NCBI GenBank assembly: GCA_027314515.1
Contig: DAHVAR010000275.1
Span: forward strand, 1 to 63,601
Source: Actinomycetota bacterium
Lineage (GTDB): Bacteria > Actinomycetota > Actinomycetes > Streptosporangiales > Streptosporangiaceae
Reading direction: 5' to 3'
DNA: 63,601 nt
A model generated the notes under the pieces. It was not told the origin of the DNA and searched no databases. It saw only the letters and a program-made list of their open reading frames with translations. Each line of letters begins with the position of its first letter. Within the stretch, counting starts at the first letter, position 1. Below, piece by piece: positions 18,738 through 28,111 of this stretch. Made by a program: the position numbers and the translations under genes.

Positions 18738-19871
18738 TCAGGACAGCCGGCCCGCTCCGCCGGACGGTTCAGCCGCCGCGAAGCCGGGGCTCCGCCAGCC
18801 GCGCCGGGCAAACCCGGCCGTCACGGCGGCGGCCACGTCAGCCGCCGCTACGGCCGGGACCAGCGCGATCACCGACCCGCCGAAGCCTGCGCCGGTCATC
18901 CGGGCGCCGAGCGCCCCGGCCTGCAGGGCAGCCTCGACAGCGGCATCGGCCTCCGGCCAGGACACCTCGAAGTCATCGCGCAGCGACGAGTGCGACGCGG
19001 TCAGCAGCGCGCCGACCCGATCCAGGCGGCCCGCCCGCAGCAATTCAGCGGCCTGACGGACGCGCTCGTTCTCGGACACGACGTGCCGGGCGCGGCGGCG
19101 CAGCACATCCTCGCTCAGCCGATCGAGCGCACTGGTGCCGGCCACGTCGCGCAGCGCCCGCACGCGGAGCGCCCTGGCCGCGTCCTCGCAGGTGCGACGG
19201 CGACTCGCGTACCCGCCGCCGGTCAGCTCGTGCCGCGCGCGGGTGTCGATGATCAGCAGCGCGAGCCCGACCGCAGCGGCGTCCAGCGGGACCGCGACCC
19301 CGGCCCCGGACCGGCAGTCGAGCAGCAGCGCGTGCCCTGCCTGGCACAACAAGACGGCGAGCTGATCCATCAGGCCGGTCGGCGCCCCGGCGAAGTCGTT
19401 CTCCGCCCGGCGGCCGATGGCGGCCAGCTCAGCCCTCGGTACTGCCAGCTGGTAGAGGTCGGCAAGCGCTAGCCCGGTCGCGCACTCCAGCGCCGCCGAT
19501 GAGGACAGGCCGGCGCCCGCCGGCAGATCGGCATCGATCGCCAGGCTCGCGCCGCCCACCTGATGACCAGCGGTCAGCAATGCCCACGCCACCCCCGCGG
19601 GATACGCGGCCCAGCCGCCGGGCTGGCCCGGCGTGAGCGCGCCGACCGGCACTTCTATCACGGCCGCGCCTTGCTGGCGTGATGTCAGCGCCAGTATCCC
19701 GTCCCCGCGGGCTGAGGCGGCCACGCAGACACCAGCGGCGATCGCGAAGGGCATTGCGAAGCCGTCGTTGTAGTCGGTGTGCTCGCCGATCAGGTTGACC
19801 CGGCCCGGAGCGCGCCATACGCCCTCGGGCTGCGTTCCGTACCTGTCGGCGAAAAGCTGCGCAGCAGACAC
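18738..19871 (-). CDS. galK: Galactokinase
   Basis: 377 aa, GTG start. GHMP-kinase motifs in order: GRVNLIGEHTDYNDGFAMPF (substrate recognition), LPAGAGLSSSAALECATG (phosphate loop) and GARMTGAGFGGSVIALVP. Phosphorylates alpha-D-galactose to galactose-1-phosphate, the substrate of GalT. Encoded on the opposite strand to galT, tail to tail, with only the 11-bp repeats between. Confidence 0.93.
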   Translation of the reverse strand: MSAAQLFADRYGTQPEGVWRAPGRVNLIGEHTDYNDGFAMPFAIAAGVCVAASARGDGILALTSRQQGAAVIEVPVGALTPGQPGGWAAYPAGVAWALLTAGHQVGGASLAIDADLPAGAGLSSSAALECATGLALADLYQLAVPRAELAAIGRRAENDFAGAPTGLMDQLAVLLCQAGHALLLDCRSGAGVAVPLDAAAVGLALLIIDTRARHELTGGGYASRRRTCEDAARALRVRALRDVAGTSALDRLSEDVLRRRARHVVSENERVRQAAELLRAGRLDRVGALLTASHSSLRDDFEVSWPEADAAVEAALQAGALGARMTGAGFGGSVIALVPAVAAADVAAAVTAGFARRGWRSPGFAAAEPSGGAGRLS

Positions 19872-19906
19872 CAGTGCACAGTAGTCGGCCGGCTACCGCT
19901 CGCCTG

Positions 19907-21178
19907 TCAGCCAAGGCGCAGCGGTAGCGCCCTGGGGCCGCGGATCTGGCCGGTGGACCAGGTCACCGCCGACGGGTCCGCCAGCGTGAACGCCGGGATC
20001 CGGGAAAGCCAGACGTCCAGCGCGACCCGGAGCTCCATCCGCGCCAGGTGGGATCCCACACACCGGTGTATGCCGAGGCCGAACGCGGCGTGCCGGTTGA
20101 CCTGCCGGTCGATGACGACTTCGGCTGCCCGGTCGAACTGAGCCGGATCCCGGTTCGCCGCCGGAAACGACAGCAGGATCCAGTCGTCGGCCTTCATGTC
20201 CGCGCCATGCCACTGCATGTCCTGCTTCACTAGCCGCGCCATCGTGACGGGAGCGTAGGCGCGCAGGAATTCCTCCAGCGCGGCCGGCAGCAGGGCCGGA
20301 TCGGCCACGAGCCGCTCGCGGTCGGCCGGCACCCGGGCCAGGTGCCACAGCGACGCTCCGATCGCGCTCCAGGTCGTGTCGATTCCCGCGATCAGCAGCA
20401 GCGCCATGGTGCCCGCCACGTGCGACGGCTCGAGCTTGCGGCCGTACAGCTCAGCGTTGATCAGGAAGGTCGTGAGGTCCTCGCGCGGGTTGTCGATGTG
20501 GTCGTGGATCTGCGCGAGCAGGTAGTCGAACAACGCCGACATTCGCGCGATGCGCTCATCCGGCGGCAGGTTGATGCCTTCGAGGGTGTTCTCGACGAAC
20601 TGGCGGAACTGCGGTCCGTCGGCGGGCGGGAAGCCGAGCATGTCGGCGATGACGCGCATCGGGATGTGCTGCGCGTAATCGCGAGCCGCGTCCACGACGA
20701 CCTGCCCGTCGAACGCGTCGATCAGCGAGTGGCACAGCGCACGGGTGGCCGGCTCTTGCCGCGCGACGGCAGTCTTGGTGAAGGCGGGCAGCAGCAGCTT
20801 GCGCGCGTCGCGATGGAACGGCGGATCGGAGGAAATCGGCGGTGACCCGCCGATCGGCGCGACGTCGCGCGGCGGCCGGAAGTTGCTCATGATGATCGAG
20901 CGTGACGAGAAGCGCTCGGTGTCGTAGGCGATGGCCGCGACGTCCGCGTAGCGGGTCGGCAGCCAGCCGCCGCCGAACCGCTCGGTGTGCGCGATCGGGC
21001 AGCGCTGCCGCAGGTCGTCCTGGATCGGGTACGGGTCGGCGGCCCACTCGGGCTCGGTGTGCGAGAAGTCCGCCGCCCAGTCGGAGACGGGGCCCGTGAC
21101 GATCTCGTTGCGGGTGCCTTCCGGCTCTTCTCCCCTGGCCTCGCGGAAGTCCCTGGCGAAGCGCTCGTCGGCGGCCAC
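19907..21178 (-). CDS. Cytochrome P450
   Basis: 423 aa. The I-helix has AGIDTTW, the K-helix has EEFLRAY, and the haem loop is AFGLGIHRCVGSHLARMEL with the Cys ligand. I place the start at GTG 21178, one base after the ferredoxin stop, although the frame is open to 21232. The N-terminus contains WAADPYPIQDDLRQRCPIAHTERFGGGWLPTRY, typical of soluble bacterial P450s. Electron donor is most likely the adjacent ferredoxin. Substrate unknown. Confidence 0.93.
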   Translation of the reverse strand: MAADERFARDFREARGEEPEGTRNEIVTGPVSDWAADFSHTEPEWAADPYPIQDDLRQRCPIAHTERFGGGWLPTRYADVAAIAYDTERFSSRSIIMSNFRPPRDVAPIGGSPPISSDPPFHRDARKLLLPAFTKTAVARQEPATRALCHSLIDAFDGQVVVDAARDYAQHIPMRVIADMLGFPPADGPQFRQFVENTLEGINLPPDERIARMSALFDYLLAQIHDHIDNPREDLTTFLINAELYGRKLEPSHVAGTMALLLIAGIDTTWSAIGASLWHLARVPADRERLVADPALLPAALEEFLRAYAPVTMARLVKQDMQWHGADMKADDWILLSFPAANRDPAQFDRAAEVVIDRQVNRHAAFGLGIHRCVGSHLARMELRVALDVWLSRIPAFTLADPSAVTWSTGQIRGPRALPLRLG

Positions 21179-21179
21179 G

Positions 21180-21380
21180 TCAGGTCTCCTCGATGAGCTC
21201 GATGGCGCGCTCCGGACAGTTCGCCACGGCAAGGCGAGCGCTCTGCTCCTCGCCCGGCGGCACCAGGCCGGTCCGGAGGACCTGGCCGTAACCCTCGTCG
21301 TCGTCGCCGAACAGGCTGGGCGCGAGGTCGTAGCACCGGCCGTGCCCCTGGCAGACTTCTGAGTCGATCTGAATCTTCAC
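21180..21380 (-). CDS. 3Fe-4S ferredoxin
   Basis: 66 aa. Three cluster cysteines are visible: C-x5-C in VCQGHGRCYDLAP and the distant C in ANCPERAIEL, with His/Gly where a fourth Cys would be, as in P450-partner 3Fe-4S ferredoxins. It carries electrons to the P450 encoded one base downstream. Confidence 0.93.
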   Translation of the reverse strand: MKIQIDSEVCQGHGRCYDLAPSLFGDDDEGYGQVLRTGLVPPGEEQSARLAVANCPERAIELIEET

Positions 21381-21389
21381 CGCTGTTCC

Positions 21390-22016
21390 TTATTCCGGCG
21401 TGAGGTAATCCGGCGTTCCCGCTCTGCAGTCGGCCGGTGCAAGCGCGGCCACGACGCGGCGCAGCAGCGTCGTCCATGCCGCGTCGTCGACCGCATGCAA
21501 GTCCTCGGTGACGAGCGCGCTGCCCATCGCGAGCAACAGGCAGAAGTGGGCCAGCGCGTCCGGTGAGAGCGCCGGGTCGAGCTCGCCGCCGGCCTGCGCG
21601 ATGCGCATGAGCCCGGCCAGGAACTCGGCGCGTTCCCCCAGGTAGTCACGCAGGGGCTGGGCAACGTCCTGGTCGCGGCGGGCCGCGACCAGCGCTTCGA
21701 CGATGAGGTTGCCGTCCCGATCCCGACGGCGGCGCAGCGACCGGCCGATGACCAGCAGCAATTCGGTGATCGACCGGTCCGGATCGGCCGCGAAGAGATC
21801 GGCCAGCAGCCGTCGGCCGTGCGTCCGCAGCGCCTGCACCAGCAGTTCTGCCTTGGACTCGAAGTGCGCGTAGAGGGCGCCGTTGCTGACGCCGGCCGCC
21901 GCCGCGATATCGGCTACCCGGGCGCCGTCGTACCCGCGCTCGGCGAACACGCTTGCAGCGGCCCGCAGCAGGCGCTCACGCGTGTCGGCGGCGGTCACGC
22001 CCGCGGTGCGGCCCAT
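21390..22016 (-). CDS. TetR-family regulator of the P450/ferredoxin pair (likely)
   Basis: 208 aa from ATG 22016 (MGRTAGVTAADTRERLLRAA). HTH: GYDGARVADIAAAAGVSNGALYAHFESKAELLV. The C-terminal half is the helical ligand-binding domain. An ATG at 22070 is in frame, but a TetR-like element with an AACGTT core flanked by AAAC (read on the plus strand at 22026-22038) lies between, so the shorter start is preferred. It sits nine bases before ferredoxin and P450 in the same direction, arguing for one autoregulated unit. Confidence 0.85.
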   Translation of the reverse strand: MGRTAGVTAADTRERLLRAAASVFAERGYDGARVADIAAAAGVSNGALYAHFESKAELLVQALRTHGRRLLADLFAADPDRSITELLLVIGRSLRRRRDRDGNLIVEALVAARRDQDVAQPLRDYLGERAEFLAGLMRIAQAGGELDPALSPDALAHFCLLLAMGSALVTEDLHAVDDAAWTTLLRRVVAALAPADCRAGTPDYLTPE

Positions 22017-22085
22017 GCCAGAGTTAAACAAACGTTCATCTGATTCGTCAACGGATCGGCGCGAGCTCACCGGACACGATCATCG

Positions 22086-23057
22086 TCACGTTGGCGACTG
22101 CGCCAGCGTCAACCCGAAGTCGCCGGCCGGGTCGGTCCAGAATCCCGCCGCCTTGAGCCCCGCGGCAGCGAGTTCGGCCTCGATGACTGGCCGCCGGAAC
22201 TTAGCCGAGATCTCGGTCCGGAGTTCCTCCCCGGCCGCGAACCAGACCGTCATGGCGAGGTCGCTGATCGTCACCCGCTGCTCGCGCGGCGCCCGCAGCC
22301 GCATCTCGATCCATTCGCTCACCGGGTCCCAGACCGCTACGTGCCGGAAGTCATCGACGGCGAAGTCGGCATTCAGGTCCCGGTTGACGACCCGGAGGAT
22401 ATTGCGGTTGAAATCGGCCGTGACACCCGCCGCGTCGTCGTAGGCGCGCAGCAGCCGGCCGACGTCCTTGACCAGGTCTGTCCCGAGCAGGAAGGTGTCG
22501 CCGGGGTGCAGGGCGGCAGCGACCTGGCTGAGGAAAGCCGCCCGCGCTGGCGGCTCGAGGTTGCCGATGGTCGATCCGAGAAACACGATCATGCGCCGTC
22601 CGCCGCGCGGTACAGCGGCCAGATCGCGTTCGAAATCGCCGACGACGGGGGCTACCCGCAGGCCGGGGTATTCCGCGGCCAGCTTGCTGCTGGCCGCGGA
22701 CAGGACGGTCGGATCGAGGTCGAACGGGACGAACTCGCGAAGGGTCCCGCCGTCCCGCAACGCGCGCAGCAACAGCCTGGTCTTGGCCGAGGTGCCGCTG
22801 CCGAGTTCCACCAGCGACTCGCACCGGGACAGCGCGGCGATTTGCCTGGCGTGCCGTTCCAGGATCGACGTCTCCGCCCGGGTCGGGTAATACTCCGGCA
22901 AGCGGGTGATTTCGTCGAACAGCTGACTGCCGCGGGCGTCGTAAAAATACTTGGGCGGCAGAGTCTTCGGCGTCGCGGAAAGGCCGGCCCGCACGTCCGC
23001 GCGCAGCGTATCGAGGTAACGGGCCGGGTGAGTCTGGACGCGGTTGTCAGCTGCCAT
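22086..23057 (-). CDS. egtD: L-histidine N-alpha-methyltransferase (ergothioneine biosynthesis)
   Basis: 323 aa. EgtD/DUF2260 landmarks: [20 protein letters not shown] near the N-terminus, SAM site [30 protein letters not shown] (histidine-binding Asn), [13 protein letters not shown], and [12 protein letters not shown] (Glu and Ser that contact the substrate). It makes hercynine by trimethylating histidine. Third gene of the leftward egtA-egtB-egtD run, 32 bases after egtB. Confidence 0.93.
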   Translation of the reverse strand: MAADNRVQTHPARYLDTLRADVRAGLSATPKTLPPKYFYDARGSQLFDEITRLPEYYPTRAETSILERHARQIAALSRCESLVELGSGTSAKTRLLLRALRDGGTLREFVPFDLDPTVLSAASSKLAAEYPGLRVAPVVGDFERDLAAVPRGGRRMIVFLGSTIGNLEPPARAAFLSQVAAALHPGDTFLLGTDLVKDVGRLLRAYDDAAGVTADFNRNILRVVNRDLNADFAVDDFRHVAVWDPVSEWIEMRLRAPREQRVTISDLAMTVWFAAGEELRTEISAKFRRPVIEAELAAAGLKAAGFWTDPAGDFGLTLAQSPT

Positions 23058-23089
23058 CAGTCATGCCTCCAGGCGAGGTGACGGCACAC

Positions 23090-24352
23090 TCAGGCGTCCC
23101 AGGCCAGCCGGACACCGGTGAAGATCTGCCGCCTTATCGGGTAATCCCAGTTGCGGAACGACGGCCGGATGGTGGACGGGGCGACCGCCCACGACCCGCC
23201 GCGCAGCACCTTGAAGTCACCGCCGAAGAACGGCTCGCTGTAGCGGCGGTAGATCATCGGTGTGAACCCCGGCCACGGCGCGAAGTCCGACGAGGTCCAT
23301 TCCCAGACGTCGCCGATCAGCTGCTCGGCACCGTAAGCCGACGCGCTCGCCGGATAGGCCCCCACCGGAGCCGGGCGCAGCCCCTGACCGCCAAGGTTGG
23401 CCAGGCCGGCCGAGGGCGGCGCGGATCCCCATGGCCAGGAGCGCCGTGCCTGGCGGTCGGGGTCCCATGCGCAGGCCTTCTCCCATTCGATCTCGGTCGG
23501 CAGGCGCCCGCCCGACCACGCGGCGAACGCCTCGGCCTCGAAATAGCAGACATGCTGCACCGGCTCGCCGGGCGGGACGTCCTCCTCGATCCCGAAGCGA
23601 CGGCGGGTGCCCTCGGCGGTCCAGAACTTCGGCCGCTGAAGGCCCGCCTCGGTCCGGTGCGACCAGCCGCGCGCCGACCACAGGCCAGGCCGGTGATAAC
23701 CGCCGTCGGCGATGAAGTCGCTCCACTGCCGGTTGCTCACCGGCACCCGCCCGATCCAGAAGGGCGCGACGTCGACCCGGTGCGCCGGGCGCTCGTTGTC
23801 GAGCGAGAACGGCTCGGTGGCCGCATCGGCGCCCAGCACGAACGGGCCGCCGGGGACGAATACGCGCTCGCCGTCGACCGGGCGGCCGGCCGGCAGCGGC
23901 TGTCGCGCGAGCAGGACGGGCGGTCCCTGGCGCAGTTGCAGCGTCGCGTACATGGTCTCGTCGTGCTGTTCTTCATGCTGGACAACCATGCCCGCGGTGA
24001 ACAGGTCCTCTTCGGGCGTGCGAGCCAGCAGGTCGAGCACCCGGCCGCGCACTTCGTAGTTGTACGCCCTGGCCCCGACCGGCGGGAGCAGCGGCAGTGC
24101 CGGGCGGTCGGCCCGCTTGTGCCTGAACGCGTCGTAGAGCGAGTCGACCTCCGGGGCCAGCATGCCTGGCCGGGCAGGGTCACCGTTGCGCAGCAGCCAG
24201 AGTTCTTCCTGCTGGCCGATGTGAGCAAGGTCCCAGACAAGCGGGCTCATCAGCGGGTCATGCTGAGCCAGCAACTCGGGCTCGTCCAGGTCGGTCAGCT
24301 CGAGAGTGCGCGCGCGGGCGCGCTCGAGGTCCCGAACCACGTTCTCATGCAT
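23090..24352 (-). CDS. egtB: Hercynine oxygenase (sulfoxide synthase)
   Basis: 420 aa. DinB-like N-terminal domain with the iron ligands [13 protein letters not shown] and the HxxxHxE pair [14 protein letters not shown], then the FGE-sulfatase-like domain ([57 protein letters not shown]). The NWD in the last motif corresponds to the Asp that binds gamma-glutamylcysteine in the mycobacterial enzyme. It joins hercynine to (gamma-glutamyl)cysteine with oxygen. ATG overlaps the egtA stop by eight bases. Confidence 0.93.
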   Translation of the reverse strand: MHENVVRDLERARARTLELTDLDEPELLAQHDPLMSPLVWDLAHIGQQEELWLLRNGDPARPGMLAPEVDSLYDAFRHKRADRPALPLLPPVGARAYNYEVRGRVLDLLARTPEEDLFTAGMVVQHEEQHDETMYATLQLRQGPPVLLARQPLPAGRPVDGERVFVPGGPFVLGADAATEPFSLDNERPAHRVDVAPFWIGRVPVSNRQWSDFIADGGYHRPGLWSARGWSHRTEAGLQRPKFWTAEGTRRRFGIEEDVPPGEPVQHVCYFEAEAFAAWSGGRLPTEIEWEKACAWDPDRQARRSWPWGSAPPSAGLANLGGQGLRPAPVGAYPASASAYGAEQLIGDVWEWTSSDFAPWPGFTPMIYRRYSEPFFGGDFKVLRGGSWAVAPSTIRPSFRNWDYPIRRQIFTGVRLAWDA

Positions 24353-25640
24353 GAGCCAGCTCCTCGAATGCGGCGCGCGGCCCGACCTCCGCGATGCGCC
24401 GGGCCAGCAAGTCGCCGGGGCACCAGCCGGAGTCGACCAGCTCGGCGAGGTCCGCGACGGCTGACCGGAGCCCGGCCGGCACGCGCTCGGCCGCGATCCG
24501 CACGCAGCGGCGAGCAGACTCCGCCAGCCTGCGGTTGCGCAGCCCCTCGCGGGCCGCGACCGTCCACAGCGGGGCGGTCCCCTCGGTCGCCTCGGTCATC
24601 CGGTCGGCTGCGACCGGATCGTCCATCAGCGTCGCGACGATCGCGGCGATCGCTGGCCACCAGCGCGGCGCGGTCATGTCGAGATATCGCAGCTCGAGGT
24701 AGCCGCGCAGGCGAACCGGCGGGAACAGCGTGGTCAGGTGGACATCCAGGTCAGCTGTCGTCGGGAGCCGGCCGTCCAGCCGGACGGCGCCGCTGGCCCA
24801 GCGCTCGAACGGTACCGGGACACGCACGGCAGTCGCGTTGTCCGTGCCGGACCGGACGAAGGCCACCGGAGCTGCCATCGCGTAGCTGGCCCAGGCCGAG
24901 GCGGGGTCCAGAACGTGATCGGCCGCGGCGTCCGCGGCGACGCAGCCGGGCACCGGCCCGCACGATCGCGGATCGAGCCCGGCCCAGGCTCGCTGACGCG
25001 CCGACTTCCAGCCGGTGTCGCGCCCGCGCAGCCACGGAGAGCTCGCCGAGATCGCCACCAGCGTCGGTCCGAGCCGGTAGGCGCGGGCGACTCGCTGCGG
25101 CCACTCACGTCGCGGCCCGGCCTGCAGGTTGACCTGCATCGCAGCGGTGGAGTTCATCATCACAGCGCCCGCCGCCGCCCGCCCGGTGGCAGCGAAGTGC
25201 TGCTCCATAGCCTGATAGCGCGGCCGCGGGTTAACTCGCCGCGGTGACCGGAGCGGGTCAGCGCCCGCATGCGCCAGGCCGAGGCGCAGCTCGGCTAGCG
25301 CCAGCCGGGTCCTGGACATGTCATGGCGTAGCAGGGCAAGGGCGGATTCGATGGCCGGCGCCGGCGGACTGGACAGCTCCAGTTGGCCGCCTGGTTCGAG
25401 GGAGACCTTGCTGTGCGCACCGGCGGAGCCGAGGACCTTCACCATCGCGCCGACCCGGTCCCAGGGCACCGGCTCGGATACCGAGTCCAGGTCCACGAGG
25501 TGCGACTCGATCTCCAGCCCCACCTGGCCAACGTGCGACTCGGTGAGAGCCGCGCGCCTCGATCGCTCGTAGGCGCGCTCGACCGTCAGTGGCTCGGCCT
25601 GATCGGTGGCGTGACCCGAGGCAGCATGCAGGACAGTCAT
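24345..25640 (-). CDS. egtA: Glutamate-cysteine ligase for ergothioneine synthesis
   Basis: 431 aa. GCS2 family: [12 protein letters not shown] at the start, [33 protein letters not shown] (metal/substrate region) and VTL-type strand [13 protein letters not shown]. It makes gamma-glutamylcysteine, the sulphur donor for mycobacterial-type EgtB. CTGGAGGGG precedes the ATG. Heads the operon egtA-egtB-egtD; the usual amidohydrolase gene egtC is not between egtB and egtD. Confidence 0.9.
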   Translation of the reverse strand: MTVLHAASGHATDQAEPLTVERAYERSRRAALTESHVGQVGLEIESHLVDLDSVSEPVPWDRVGAMVKVLGSAGAHSKVSLEPGGQLELSSPPAPAIESALALLRHDMSRTRLALAELRLGLAHAGADPLRSPRRVNPRPRYQAMEQHFAATGRAAAGAVMMNSTAAMQVNLQAGPRREWPQRVARAYRLGPTLVAISASSPWLRGRDTGWKSARQRAWAGLDPRSCGPVPGCVAADAAADHVLDPASAWASYAMAAPVAFVRSGTDNATAVRVPVPFERWASGAVRLDGRLPTTADLDVHLTTLFPPVRLRGYLELRYLDMTAPRWWPAIAAIVATLMDDPVAADRMTEATEGTAPLWTVAAREGLRNRRLAESARRCVRIAAERVPAGLRSAVADLAELVDSGWCPGDLLARRIAEVGPRAAFEELAHA

Positions 25641-25799
25641 GACGACCCCTCCAGGTCCGGGCCGGCGGACTCATAACGTCCGCCGCGGGTCGGTGCGGGG
25701 CGACCGAACTGCAGCCGTCCGTATTTTCGCCGCCTGAGCGGCCGGGCTACGTGCTCAGTCTACGACGGCCCTGCCGCCTTGCGCCGAACCCGGTACTGG

Positions 25800-25838
25800 C
25801 CGGGAACCTGCGGCCGGGAACCTGCGGCCGGGAACCTG
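25800..25838. repeat. Tandem repeat, 14 bp x 2.8
   Basis: CCGGGAACCTGCGG at 25800-25813 and 25814-25827, and 11 further bases to 25838. Intergenic, just past the stop of the anti-sigma-type gene. Confidence 0.88.
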
Positions 25839-25864
25839 GGTGCCTGCCGGCCGGCCGCAGCGTC

Positions 25865-26386
25865 CTAACTGGCAGCGGACATGCTGGCAGCGGACATGCT
25901 GGCCGGAGGGGCCGGAAGTGCCAGCTCGCACCAGACCACCTTGCCGCCGTCGGCGGTCCGGTCGCCCCATGCGTCAGCCAGGGCGTCGACCAGCACCAGT
26001 CCCCGTCCGTGATCGGCGGCGCTATCGGCCTCCTGCCGGACGGGCCGCAGCGGGCTGGTGTCGGAAACCTCGAGCACGAGGCTGGCGGCCGTGAGCCGGA
26101 TAGTGAGCCCGATCATCGGCAGCTTCCCGTGAGCCCGGCTGGCACTGGCTGCCGAGGCGTCAACGGCGTTGGTGACCAGTTCGGACACCAGCAGGGCCGC
26201 GGCGTCCGCGATGCTCTCCAGTTGCCACTCCCTGATCATGTGCCGCAGTACGCGGCGCGCCCATGGCACCGCCGATGGCAGCGCTGCCAGCCGCACCTGC
26301 CGGGTCTGGCGGCCGCCGACCGGCACCGTGCTCAGCTGCGCGCTGAGGTCACAGTCGGCGTAGGTGGCGGTTGCTTGCAGTCCCAT
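25865..26386 (-). CDS. Anti-sigma-factor-type ATP-binding protein (HATPase_c, RsbW-like)
   Basis: 173 aa. The Bergerat fold is recognisable: ALLVSELVTNAVDASAAS (N box), LVLEVSDTSPLRP (G1 box) and DHGRGLVLVDALADAWG (G2 box). In streptomycetes many such stand-alone proteins act as anti-sigma factors/serine kinases or as conservons' regulators. The C-terminus ends PPASMSAASMSAAS, produced by an in-frame 15-bp duplication. Upstream (leftward operon) lies the 59-aa Cys-motif protein. Confidence 0.85.
   Translation of the reverse strand: MGLQATATYADCDLSAQLSTVPVGGRQTRQVRLAALPSAVPWARRVLRHMIREWQLESIADAAALLVSELVTNAVDASAASASRAHGKLPMIGLTIRLTAASLVLEVSDTSPLRPVRQEADSAADHGRGLVLVDALADAWGDRTADGGKVVWCELALPAPPASMSAASMSAAS
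25871..25900. repeat. In-frame tandem duplication, 15 bp x 2
   Basis: GGCAGCGGACATGCT at 25871-25885 and 25886-25900, inside the 3' end of the anti-sigma-type gene. Being five codons long it duplicates a pentapeptide without breaking the frame. Confidence 0.9.
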
Positions 26387-26528
26387 GACAATCTCCTCAG
26401 GAAACGTACGACGGCCGGCACTTACTGCCGGGTGCGGGGGTGATGACAGGGCCGGCGCCAGACGCGACCGGGACCGGGGGCAGGCCCCGGGGCCAGCGCC
26501 GGCCCTGTCCGCAGGGGGGCTGATCCGC

Positions 26529-26708
26529 TTACAGCGTCGCCAGCGCGGACTCGGCCAGCCGGGCGGGCTGGCAGGGCCAGTTCGACGCGCATTCGGTGCA
26601 GGTGCCGCGATCGTTCACGTGCTGGTCGATCACGCGCCGGGCGGTGCCGAGCAGGTGCACGACCTCGACCGGGAACAGGTCGCCTGGCGCCTGAGGTGAA
26701 ATGTCCAT
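26529..26708 (-). CDS. Small Cys-motif protein (59 aa), function unknown
   Basis: ATG at 26708 opens a clean 60-codon frame ending in TAA. The product starts MDISPQAPGDLFPVEVVHLL, has a helical middle (GTARRVIDQHVND) and a Cys cluster RGTCTECASNWPCQPARLAE (C-x2-C-x5-C). The cluster suggests metal binding or a redox switch. It is 142 bases upstream of the anti-sigma-type gene in the same direction. No name can be given; codon bias (G/C third positions) supports it being real. Confidence 0.6.
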   Translation of the reverse strand: MDISPQAPGDLFPVEVVHLLGTARRVIDQHVNDRGTCTECASNWPCQPARLAESALATL

Positions 26709-26909
26709 CTTGGTTCACTTCTCTCGCAGGCGCGGTCTTCGCTGTGCCCGCTAGCCGGGCGGCAGTGCGCCTGTGCACTCACCATGCTTGCGCGCTCGCG
26801 CCGTCGCGTCTGCGCTGCTAGCGCCCAACCTCGATGGATGCTGGCTGGGCGGCCGGCCTTCCAGCTAGCTGCAATGACCACGTCAGGCCGGATCGGGCAC
26901 GATGGGAGC

Positions 26910-27311
26910 ATGTCTGTGCGGTGCCTCATTGTCGATGACGACGAGCAGTTTCTGCGCGCTGCGCGCGAGCTGCTGGAAGCCGACGGCATCACCGTGGTCG
27001 GTGCCGTGTCGACCGGGGCGCAGGCCAGCCTCACCTGCCGCCGCCTCCAGCCGGACGTGGCCCTGGTGGACATCAATCTCGGCACGGAGACCGGCTTCGA
27101 CGTCGCGCACCTGCTCGCCGTCCAGGCGGGAACCGAGCGGCCACGGGTGATCCTCGTCTCGGCGAGCGCCGGAGACGAGCTCGCGGACATGATCGCGGAG
27201 AGCCCGGCGATCTCGTTCCTGCCCAAAGAGAGCCTCTCGGGCGCCGCTATCCGCGGCATCCTCGCCCGCGTCAGTTCCGCCGCTACGCCGCCTCAGCGCG
27301 ACTCGAGATAG
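26910..27311 (+). CDS. Stand-alone receiver-domain response regulator
   Basis: 133 aa, a single CheY-like domain: LIVDDDEQF acidic pocket (Asp9-Asp11), phospho-acceptor Asp54 in VALVDINLGTETG, and FLPKESLSG with the conserved Lys. There is no output domain. The ATG at 26910 has GGGAGC just upstream. It converges with the LuxR regulator at 27293 and the two stops overlap by 19 bases. A partner kinase is not adjacent; 28112 or 33497 are candidates. Confidence 0.85.
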   Translation: MSVRCLIVDDDEQFLRAARELLEADGITVVGAVSTGAQASLTCRRLQPDVALVDINLGTETGFDVAHLLAVQAGTERPRVILVSASAGDELADMIAESPAISFLPKESLSGAAIRGILARVSSAATPPQRDSR

Positions 27312-27979
27312 GCGAGGACGGCGAGCACTCGCCGGTGGTCCTCCTCGGTCTCCGGCAGTTGCATCCGGGCAAGGATGCTGCGCACGTGCTTCTCCACAGT
27401 TCCCTCGGTGACCCACAGCCGGTGCGCGATACCCGCGTTCGAGCGGCCCTCGGCCATGAGCGCGAGCACGTCGCGTTCGCGTGCGGTGAGTTGCCCGAGG
27501 AAATCGTCGCGGCGTCGGGCGGAGATGAGCTCGCGAACCAGGGCCGGGTCCACGACCGAGCCGCCGGCCGCGATCCGGCCGACAGTCTCGGTGAACTCAT
27601 CCACGTCGGTCACCCGGCTCTTGAGCAGGTAACCGACGCGCTGGCCGGTGGCCAGCAGCTCCATCGCCTCCTCGACCTCGGCGTGCGCCGACAGGACCAG
27701 GATGCCGGTGCCGGGCAGTTGCTCACGGATCTGGCGGGCCGCGTCCAGGCCCTCGGTGAGGTATCCAGGCGGCATCCGGACGTCGATGATGGCGAGGTCC
27801 GGGCGAAGTTCGCGGACCAGGTCAAGCAGCCCGGCAGCGTCGTGCGCCTGGCCGACGACGTCGAAGCCCGATTCCCGCAGCAGGCTCGCGATCCCCTCAC
27901 GCAGCAGCGTGTCATCGTCGGCCAGGACAATCCGGCTGGGAGTTTCACCCACTATGTCTCGTCGCCGCCCCGATGCCAT
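27293..27979 (-). CDS. NarL/LuxR-family response regulator
   Basis: 228 aa. Receiver domain: IVLADDDTLLREGIASLL, phospho-acceptor Asp66 in LAIIDVRMPPGY, and GYLLKSRVTD. Output domain: LTARERDVLALMAEGRSNAG with the LuxR HTH WVTEGTVEKHVRSILARMQL. Divergent from the histidine kinase gene (start 28112), forming a typical two-component pair around a shared promoter region of ~130 bases. Confidence 0.92.
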   Translation of the reverse strand: MASGRRRDIVGETPSRIVLADDDTLLREGIASLLRESGFDVVGQAHDAAGLLDLVRELRPDLAIIDVRMPPGYLTEGLDAARQIREQLPGTGILVLSAHAEVEEAMELLATGQRVGYLLKSRVTDVDEFTETVGRIAAGGSVVDPALVRELISARRRDDFLGQLTARERDVLALMAEGRSNAGIAHRLWVTEGTVEKHVRSILARMQLPETEEDHRRVLAVLAYLESR

Positions 27980-28111
27980 AGGTATCCTGTAAGTTCAGAG
28001 TACCGGGCAGCCCTCGCTGATCAGGGGCGCCGGGATCGGGGGACGGGGACAACGCGCAGGCGTGACCATCGCGGGGGCGGCAGCCTTGTCAGGCGGACCG
28101 TCGTTGTCAGC

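Noticed and set aside
23063-25132. 689-codon rightward frame opposite egtA/egtB
   Set aside because: Antisense shadow; no domains.
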